The notes below the pieces were generated by a model. It was not told the origin of the DNA, did no database searches, and saw only the letters and a list, made by a program, of their open reading frames with translations. Positions 58,567 to 64,000 of a stretch of 64,000 nucleotides of DNA are shown here, in pieces. The position numbers and the translations under genes are program-made. Source of the DNA: Streptomyces roseirectus (GTDB lineage: Bacteria > Actinomycetota > Actinomycetes > Streptomycetales > Streptomycetaceae); assembly GCF_014489635.1 (NCBI RefSeq), contig NZ_CP060828.1, positions 8,606,001-8,670,000 of the forward strand. Reading direction: 5' to 3'. Within the stretch, counting starts at the first letter, position 1. Each line of letters opens with the position of its first letter.

Positions 58567-59640
58567 TCACGCCACGTGCGCACGCGCGGCCTCCTCACCG
58601 GAACCGGACGCCGCACCGGAGTCGGCGGGGACAACTCCCAGACCCGGCAGCCCACTTGCCCGCACGACCCCGTCCTCGCCCCCGATACCCCGCCAGGGAT
58701 CGCGAGCCAGCAGCAGATGCCCGTCGAGGTCCACCCACCGCGCCCGGTCCGCGAGATGCACCGCGGGCGCGATCCCGAGCGTGCTCGCCGTGAGGCAGCC
58801 CAGCATCAGCGACGTCCCGCTGCCCTCGATCGACTCCGCGATCCGCAGGGCCGCCCGGACGCCCCCGCACTTGGCGAGCTTGACGTTCACCCCCTGCACC
58901 CGCCCGGCCAGCCGCCGCACGTCCTCGATCCGCACGGCGTCCTCGTCGGCGATCACCGGCACCGGCGAGGCGGCCGCGAGAGCGCCCAGCCCCTCCGGGT
59001 CACCGGGCGCCACCGGCTGCTCGACCGCCTCGACGCCGAGCGCCGCGAACCGGGGCAGCAGCTCCCGGGCCTCCGCGAGGCTCCACGCCCCGTTCGGGTC
59101 CAGCAGCACCCGCACCCCGGGCGCCGCGTCACGGATCACCCGGACGCGCTCCAGGGCCTCGTCACCGGCCCCGGCCTTCACCTTGAGGACGCCGAACCCG
59201 CGCGCGGCCAGCGTCCGGGCGTCGGCGGCGGCCTTCTCGGGCGGGACGATGCCGATCGTGCGCGCGGTCGAGGCGACCGGCCGCTCGGGCGTGCCGAGCA
59301 GTGCGTGCACGGGCCGGCCGGCCCGTTTGCCGACAAGGTCGAGGAGCGCCGACTCGACGGCCGCGGTGACCGCCGGGGGAGTGTCGTCGCCGGTCAACCC
59401 GGCGTCGTCCAGGGCGGTTTCGGGGTCGGGGTAGCGGGTGAGGTCCACGGCCGACAGGTGCCGGGTCAGGGTCTCGGCGTCGAGGCCGTAGTAGACGCTG
59501 CTGACGGCCTCGCCGTGGCCGCGGACGCCGTCGGCGTCCGCGACGGTCAGCCAGACCGCGTCGCGGGCGGACATGGTGGAGCGGGAGATGCGCAGCGGCT
59601 CGGCGAGGTCGAGGCGTACGGTGCGCAGGGTGGCCTTCAC
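58567..59640 (-). CDS. Dipeptide epimerase-like enolase-superfamily enzyme
   Basis: A 357-residue member of the enolase superfamily. The catalytic Lys pair is in FGVLKVKAGAGDEALERVRV (K-x-K); the metal ligands are in VRVLLDPNGAWSLAEA (Asp), GVEAVEQPVAPGDPEGL (Glu) and VPVIADEDAVRIEDV (Asp), with the second base Lys in VNVKLAKCGGVRAALRIAES. VDLDGHLLL near the end is the D-x-D of dipeptide epimerases. It inverts an alpha carbon of a dipeptide such as L-Ala-Glu. Context suggests a dipeptide of the operon. GTG start (59640) overlaps the PLP enzyme's stop. Confidence 0.88.
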   Translation of the reverse strand: MKATLRTVRLDLAEPLRISRSTMSARDAVWLTVADADGVRGHGEAVSSVYYGLDAETLTRHLSAVDLTRYPDPETALDDAGLTGDDTPPAVTAAVESALLDLVGKRAGRPVHALLGTPERPVASTARTIGIVPPEKAAADARTLAARGFGVLKVKAGAGDEALERVRVIRDAAPGVRVLLDPNGAWSLAEARELLPRFAALGVEAVEQPVAPGDPEGLGALAAASPVPVIADEDAVRIEDVRRLAGRVQGVNVKLAKCGGVRAALRIAESIEGSGTSLMLGCLTASTLGIAPAVHLADRARWVDLDGHLLLARDPWRGIGGEDGVVRASGLPGLGVVPADSGAASGSGEEAARAHVA

Positions 59641-60716
59641 GGCGTCCTTTCAAGAGACTTGAGGGGGTCGGTGACGCGGGTGCAGCGCGCCCAGCCGACG
59701 GCTTCGGCGGCCGACGGATGCGGGATCTCCACCGGGCGGGTCGCGGCCGTGGCGGGCGTGATGCCGTGCGCGGCGGCGAAGTCGTCGTCGAAGACGGTGC
59801 CCAGGTAGCGGTGCGGGCCGTCCGGGAAGACCGTCGCGACGACCGCGCCCGGGTGGACGCGGGCCGCCCAGGCGGCGACCCGCGCGACGGCGCCCGTGCT
59901 CCAGCCGCCGCTGACGAAGCTCTCCCGGGCCAGCCTGCGGCAGCCGTCGACGGCCTCGGCGGGGCCGACCCAGTGGACCTCGTCGAACGCGTCGTAGGCG
60001 ACGTTGCGCGGGTGGATGCTGCTGCCGAGGCCGCGCATGAGCCGGGGCCGCGCGGGCTGGCCGAAGATCGTGGAGCCGGTGGCGTCCACCCCGATCAGCC
60101 GCAGCGCGGGCCAGTGCCGGCGCAGCGGACCGATCACCCCGGCGCTGTGCCCGCCGGTGCCGACGCTGCACACCAGGATGTCGACGTGGTCGAGCTGGAC
60201 GGCGAGTTCGGCGGCGAGCGAGGCGTAACCGGCCGTGTTGTCGGGGTTGTTGTACTGGTCGGGCCAGTAGGCGTCCGGCAGCACCGCCAGCAGCTCGCGC
60301 AGCCGGGCCAGCCGTGCCGCCTGCCAGCCGCCGACGGGCGCCGGACGGTCCACGAGTTCGAGCCGGACCCCGTGCGCGCGCAGCAACTGCCGCATGGACG
60401 GCTCCAGTTCGCTGTCGCCGACGAGCACCACCGGATGCCCGAGCGCCTGCCCGGCGAACGCGAGTCCGACGCCGAGCGTGCCCGACGTGGACTCCACCAC
60501 CGGTGCGCCCGGCCGCAGTTCACCCCGCTCCCGGGCGCCGAGGAGCATCGACACGGCGGCCCGCGCCTTCATCCCGCCCGCCGCGAGCCCTTCCAGCTTC
60601 GCCCAGAAACCGGGGTGCGGTCCGGGCAGCCCCGCCGTGATCCGCACGACGGGCGTACGGCCGAGCAGTTCCAGCAACTCCGGGCGGGCCAGGGCCCGTC
60701 GGGCGGCGGTGGTCAT
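59637..60716 (-). CDS. PLP-dependent cysteine-synthase-like enzyme (SbnA type)
   Basis: A 359-residue fold-type II PLP enzyme. The Schiff-base Lys is in FWAKLEGLAAGGMKARAAVS; the substrate loop is PVVESTSGTLGVGLAFAG; the phosphate-binding loop is VDILVCSVGTGGHSAGVIGP. Its closest known relatives in length and motif order are SbnA-type enzymes, which make N-(1-amino-1-carboxyl-2-ethyl)-glutamate from O-phosphoserine and glutamate. No SbnB dehydrogenase is nearby. The ATG at 60716 overlaps the DUF364 stop (ATGA). It should supply the diaminopropionate-like part of the product; the substrate is inferred. Confidence 0.84.
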   Translation of the reverse strand: MTTAARRALARPELLELLGRTPVVRITAGLPGPHPGFWAKLEGLAAGGMKARAAVSMLLGARERGELRPGAPVVESTSGTLGVGLAFAGQALGHPVVLVGDSELEPSMRQLLRAHGVRLELVDRPAPVGGWQAARLARLRELLAVLPDAYWPDQYNNPDNTAGYASLAAELAVQLDHVDILVCSVGTGGHSAGVIGPLRRHWPALRLIGVDATGSTIFGQPARPRLMRGLGSSIHPRNVAYDAFDEVHWVGPAEAVDGCRRLARESFVSGGWSTGAVARVAAWAARVHPGAVVATVFPDGPHRYLGTVFDDDFAAAHGITPATAATRPVEIPHPSAAEAVGWARCTRVTDPLKSLERTP

Positions 60717-61519
60717 CGCTCGCCCCCCGCCCGGTAGCGGTGCAGCAGGCCCGGTCCGCCGTCCAGCCAGAAGAACGGGTACGGCTCCGCGCACACCGCG
60801 CTCACCCCGTGCCCGAGGAAGTGCGGCAGGATCGCGCTCCCGGTCTGCGCGAACATCACCAGGGGCCGCCCGGCGGCGCGTTCGCGCAGCGCGTCGAACG
60901 TGCCGTTGCCCAGCGTCATCCCGGACACCAGCAGCGCGTCGCAGCCCTCCAGCGCCGCGAGCGCGTCGGTCGCGACCGGCTCGCCCCACTCCGTCGTCCC
61001 GCCCTTGAGATCGCACGCCACATACCGCAGCCCGCGCGAACGCAAGTCCTCCAGCAGGGAGTTGACGACCCCGACGACCAGGACGACGGACCCCTCGGGG
61101 ACGTCGAGCAGGTCGACGACGGCCCGTGCGCGCGCCCGTGACTTCTCCAGCGAGGTCCCGGCGGGCAGGGCGACGGTGTCGCCGCCGTGCGGGACGGTGT
61201 GCATGAGGTACGCGTCCAGGGCCGCGACCCGCACCGGCAGCAGCGGGTGCGTGAGGAGGTGGGCGACGTCGGCGCCGACACAGTCGTCCAGCGCCTCCTC
61301 GGGCAGCGCGCCCGGCTCGACCGCGCAGGAGCCGGTGGCCTCGCCGATGCGCAGGCTCAGCACCTCGTTGCGGTAGCCGGTGCCGCGCCCGTCGTGCCGG
61401 ACGGCCTGCTGGGTGCGGAAGGCGACGGCGACACGGACGTCCGCCGGGTCGGGGCCGATTCCGCCGCGCAGCGCCCGGTCCAGGAGCGCGTCGAACGAGG
61501 TCCGGGTGAGCGCGGTCAC
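60713..61519 (-). CDS. DUF364-like Rossmann-type protein
   Basis: A 268-residue protein. The first half begins FDALLDRALRGGIGPDPADV and has VAVAFRTQQAVRHDGRGTGY. The second half has a Rossmann-like fold: SVVLVVGVVNSLLEDLRSRG, DALLVSGMTLGNGTFDAL (the S-G/T-x-L-x-N-x-T motif typical of DUF364, a family described as putative heavy-metal chelation) and LVMFAQTGSAILPHFLGHGV. It may bind the metal or a metal-bound intermediate, or be an enzyme of the pathway. GTG 61519 overlaps the ATP-grasp stop (GTGA). Confidence 0.8.
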   Translation of the reverse strand: MTALTRTSFDALLDRALRGGIGPDPADVRVAVAFRTQQAVRHDGRGTGYRNEVLSLRIGEATGSCAVEPGALPEEALDDCVGADVAHLLTHPLLPVRVAALDAYLMHTVPHGGDTVALPAGTSLEKSRARARAVVDLLDVPEGSVVLVVGVVNSLLEDLRSRGLRYVACDLKGGTTEWGEPVATDALAALEGCDALLVSGMTLGNGTFDALRERAAGRPLVMFAQTGSAILPHFLGHGVSAVCAEPYPFFWLDGGPGLLHRYRAGGER

Positions 61520-62766
61520 CGGATCACCAGACCGGAGCGCAGCGCGGCCAGGGCCGATTCGACGCGGTCGCGGGCGCCGAGGCCGTCCGCGTCGCCCGCC
61601 ATGACGTGGCCCAGGTACTCGTTGTTGCTGCCCGCCGCCTTCACCTGCCGTCCGGGCTCGGCGAGTTGGACCTCCAGGAGGTCACCGGGGAGCGATGCGC
61701 CGTCCAGCGCTTCGAGGGTGCCCGAGACCTCCGGGACGACGAAGCCGATCGCGGCGCTGGTGAGGCCGGTGTCCTTGCGGGCGAGGTCGGGGGCGGTGCC
61801 GAGGGCGACGTCGACGAACGCGGCGGCGAGGTCGATCCCGGTGACGTGGCGGACCAGTTCGGTGATGCGGTTGCCCGCCGGACGCGGGTTGACCTCGACG
61901 ATGCGCGGGCCGGACGAGGTGAGCTTGACCTCGGTGTGCGCGACGACGCCGGCCACCAGGCCCAGTGCCTTCAGCGCGGCCAGCGCGGTCTGTTCGGCGG
62001 CCTCGGTGTCGGCGGCGCTCAGCGCGGCGGGGAACATGTGGCCCGTCTCGATGAACGCGGGCGCCCCGCCGACGCTCTTGTCGGTCACGCCGATCACCTG
62101 GACCGAGCCCGCGTGCGACACCGTCTCGACGCTCACCTCGGGGCCGTCGAGCAGTTCTTCGAGGAGGACGGCCGGATCGCGGCGCTGGCCACGGGCGTTG
62201 ACCGGGAAGGCGGCCAACGCGCGGAAGGCGTCCGCGAGTTGGGACTCGTCGTCGACGCGGCGGACGAACATGCCGGCGCACAGGTCGACCGGCTTCACGA
62301 CCAGCGGGTAGCCGATCTCCCGGGCGGCGCGGGCGAGTTCGGCCCACTCGGCGTGGACGGCGAAACGCGGTCCTGGGACCCCGGCGTCGGTGAGGACCCG
62401 GCGGGTGGCGTCCTTGCGGCACGCGTTCTCCACGGCTTCGGCGCCGGGCCCCGGCAGACCCAGGTGGGCGGCGATCCGGGCGACCGCCGGGAGGTAGTAG
62501 TCGCAGGACGTGATGACGCCGTCGAAGCCGAACACGCCGTGCAGGCGGGCGACTTCGGGCAGCAGGGCGTCCGTGTCGTTGGTGTCGGCGGTGATGACGT
62601 GGCGGGCGCCGAGCAGCGGGTGTGCCGTGCCCTCGGGCGCCGAGCGCAGGTAGTGGTGCAGATCGCGGGTCAGGAACGTGAACGTGTGCCCGCTCTCCCG
62701 GATCGCCCGCGGCAGCAGTCTGCTCATCGAGCCGACCCAGCTCTCTACCACCAACAGATGAGCCAC
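61516..62766 (-). CDS. ATP-grasp ligase (BacD/L-amino-acid ligase type)
   Basis: A 416-residue ATP-grasp enzyme. N-terminal pre-ATP-grasp part: LLVVESWVGSMSRLLPRAIR and FGFDGVITSCDYYLPAVARI. Core: YPLVVKPVDLCAGMFVRRV (ATP lid), VLLEELLDGPEVSVETVSHA, VVAHTEVKLTSSGPRIVEVN, then PRPAGNRITELVRHVTGIDL. The R-I-V-E-V-N-P-R-P-A-G end is diagnostic for dipeptide/amino-acid ligases. It forms an amide with ATP; here presumably between the SbnA-type product and another amino acid. GTG 62766 follows AAGGGGAGTC. It is the first gene of the operon, about 95 bases from the Zur-like box. Confidence 0.88.
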   Translation of the reverse strand: MAHLLVVESWVGSMSRLLPRAIRESGHTFTFLTRDLHHYLRSAPEGTAHPLLGARHVITADTNDTDALLPEVARLHGVFGFDGVITSCDYYLPAVARIAAHLGLPGPGAEAVENACRKDATRRVLTDAGVPGPRFAVHAEWAELARAAREIGYPLVVKPVDLCAGMFVRRVDDESQLADAFRALAAFPVNARGQRRDPAVLLEELLDGPEVSVETVSHAGSVQVIGVTDKSVGGAPAFIETGHMFPAALSAADTEAAEQTALAALKALGLVAGVVAHTEVKLTSSGPRIVEVNPRPAGNRITELVRHVTGIDLAAAFVDVALGTAPDLARKDTGLTSAAIGFVVPEVSGTLEALDGASLPGDLLEVQLAEPGRQVKAAGSNNEYLGHVMAGDADGLGARDRVESALAALRSGLVIR

Positions 62767-62859
62767 GACTCCCCTTTCCAGGACTGGAGTTGAGTTCTTG
62801 GCGCAGGACGGAGCGCGCCTTCGCGGAAGGCGGCTCCGGTTGTGACCCGGACACGTTAT

Positions 62860-62874
62860 CGATAATCATTTTCA
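62860..62874 (-). promoter_or_regulatory. Zur-like box at the head of the ten-gene operon
   Basis: On the minus strand TGAAAATGATTATCG matches the actinobacterial Zur consensus TGAAAATGATTTTCA at 13 of 15 positions. It is in an A+T-rich patch, 94 bases before the ATP-grasp start and 19 bases before the divergent hydrolase remnant. Confidence 0.78.
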
Positions 62875-62892
62875 TTGTCACCCAGTTCTCCG

Positions 62893-63474
62893 ATGACCGT
62901 CCGATGGCCGTCCGAAGAGACTCCCTTGACCTTCCTGCCGCGCCGCGTGACCGTCCCCGACGGCATCCGTGCCCACCCCCACGACGGCGCCATCGACGGA
63001 CTGCGCCTGCCCGCGCCCTTCGACGGGTCCGCCTCGCGGAACTACGAGGCCGCCAACCGGATCGTGAAGTGCGCCGACGGACCCGGCCCGGCCCCCGCCC
63101 GGATCCTCGCCGACCGGTGCCGCCTGCACCGCCTCGCCCCCGCGCCGGTGCTCACCGGCATGGAGGCCGCCGCCTGCGCGTACTGGACCTACCGCCCCGC
63201 CCACCGGACCGCACTCGGCAACCCCGGCGCCCCGCCCCTGATCCTCGTCTCCTCCGTGCACGACCCCGTCACCCCGGCCGAGGGCGCCCGCGCGCTGCGC
63301 CGGCTGCTGCCCGGGTCCCGGATCGTCACCCTCGACGACGACTACTCCCACGGCGTGTTCGCGAGCCGGGGCAACGGATGCGTCGACACGACGGCCGCCG
63401 CCTACCTCGTGGACGGCACCGTGCCGACGGCCGACGTCCGGTGCGCGGGCCCCGGACTGCCCGCCGTGAACTGA
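62893..63474 (+). pseudogene. 5'-truncated TAP/SlpE-type alpha/beta hydrolase
   Basis: The frame encodes only the C-terminal part of a secreted tripeptidyl-aminopeptidase-like hydrolase: a Cys-containing NRIVKCADGPG, PPLILVSSVHDPVTPAEGAR (the catalytic Asp), and SHGVFASRGNGCVDTTAAAYLVDGTVPT in which the His and the last Cys are typical of the TAP C-terminal domain. The nucleophile Ser elbow and the signal peptide, expected some 250-300 codons earlier, are missing. The cut lies at the Zur-like box of the divergent operon. The ATG at 62893 may be fortuitous. It is unlikely to be active. Confidence 0.75.
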
Positions 63475-63637
63475 CGGTGACGCGGTCGTACGACCGGCCG
63501 CACAGGGGAGCCGATGACCAGCGGTTGGCACCCCCTTTACGGGCCGGGGCATCGAATTGACGTTCGTCGTGGACGTCGAAGATGATCGCGGCGAGATCCA
63601 CCTCCCACACGATCCACTCACTGCACAGAGGCTCAAC

Positions 63638-64000
63638 TTGTCCCGTACGCAGTACTCCACGTCGCGGCGCGCCAGAAGCCTGGCGCTGCTCGCGGCGACG
63701 GCCTTCGCCACCTCCGCCGCGCCCCTCCTCTTCGCGGCCCCGGCGAACGCCACGACCGGTGCCGACTGCTCCGCCGCCACCATCCAGTACCGCCTGGCGG
63801 GCGGCGACTGGACCTCCACCGGCGGCTTCCGCACCTGGAGCTCCGGCCTCGACAAGGTCGAGGTCCGCCTGGCGGCCGGCCAGCAGATCGGCGCCGACTG
63901 CAAGTACCCCGTCTCGCTCGCCGAGTACACGACCGAGGGCCCGAGCTGGGCCACCTCCGGCACGCAGACCCTCGTCGACAAGGCCACCGTCTACCTCGGC
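63638..64000 (+). CDS. Secreted protein, N-terminal part
   Basis: 121 codons, running off the right edge. A TTG at 63638 follows AGAGGCTCAAC and begins a Sec signal: SRTQYSTSRRARSLALLAAT, then hydrophobic AFATSAAPLLFAAPANA with a likely cut after ANA. The mature part (TGADCSAATIQYRLAGGDWT, RTWSSGLDKVEVRLAAGQQI, GADCKYPVSLAEYTTEG) has two Cys and is beta-rich. It could be a surface protein or a sortase substrate, but the C-terminus is not in the window. No family is recognised. Confidence 0.7.
   Translation, partial: MSRTQYSTSRRARSLALLAATAFATSAAPLLFAAPANATTGADCSAATIQYRLAGGDWTSTGGFRTWSSGLDKVEVRLAAGQQIGADCKYPVSLAEYTTEGPSWATSGTQTLVDKATVYLG

Overview
The window looks like a chromosomal segment of a Streptomyces or a close actinomycete. 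It has very high G+C, strong G/C bias at third codon positions, frequent GTG and occasional TTG starts, GGAGG-type ribosome sites, and families typical of the genus (PadR, Lrp/AsnC, SpoIIE-type phosphatase, Tat-exported phospholipase C, a graspetide pair, a DtxR/DmdR-type iron box and a Zur-like box). I see no rRNA, tRNA, CRISPR array, transposase or integrase.

Layout. 1-4.5 kb: the 5' part of a soluble transhydrogenase-like flavoprotein, then small housekeeping and hypothetical genes, including a GNAT, an AhpD-like protein and a Gfo/Idh/MocA oxidoreductase. 4.5-5.7 kb: a two-gene ATP-grasp RiPP (graspetide) locus. 5.9-13.7 kb: membrane and hypothetical proteins, a PadR regulator with its membrane partner, a DUF1152 protein and an iron-box-controlled ferredoxin-NADP reductase. 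13.8-25.1 kb: a multidomain PP2C-type phosphatase, phospholipase C, a lipoprotein, a rhomboid-like membrane protein, a TPR protein, a diacylglycerol-kinase-like protein and a PAP2 phosphatase. 25.2-29.0 kb: a very repetitive protein ending in an NlpC/P60 domain without its catalytic Cys, a flavin reductase, and a small protein with Ser at every third residue. 29.2-36.8 kb: a five-gene overlapping cassette (zinc-finger-like protein, unknown, VWA, MoxR AAA+, DUF5682-like). 36.8-41.8 kb: a hydrolase, a GT-B-like protein with a GNAT, an M20 peptidase and a divergent Lrp regulator. 41.9-44.9 kb: a cobalamin riboswitch driving a BtuCDF-type importer. 44.9-51.7 kb: assorted single genes.

51.7-62.8 kb is the most striking part. 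It is one compact ten-gene minus-strand operon behind a strong Zur-like box. In order of transcription it encodes an ATP-grasp ligase, a DUF364 protein, an SbnA/cysteine-synthase-like PLP enzyme, a dipeptide-epimerase-like enolase, an MFS exporter, a methyltransferase, and a complete Opp/nickel-type ABC importer (binding protein, two permeases, fused double ATPase). Biosynthesis, export and re-import under zinc control suggest an uncharacterised small zincophore (metallophore) made from a diaminopropionate-like precursor. Directly across the Zur-like box lies the 3' remnant of a TAP-type hydrolase gene, which suggests the operon was inserted there. The window ends inside a secreted-protein gene.
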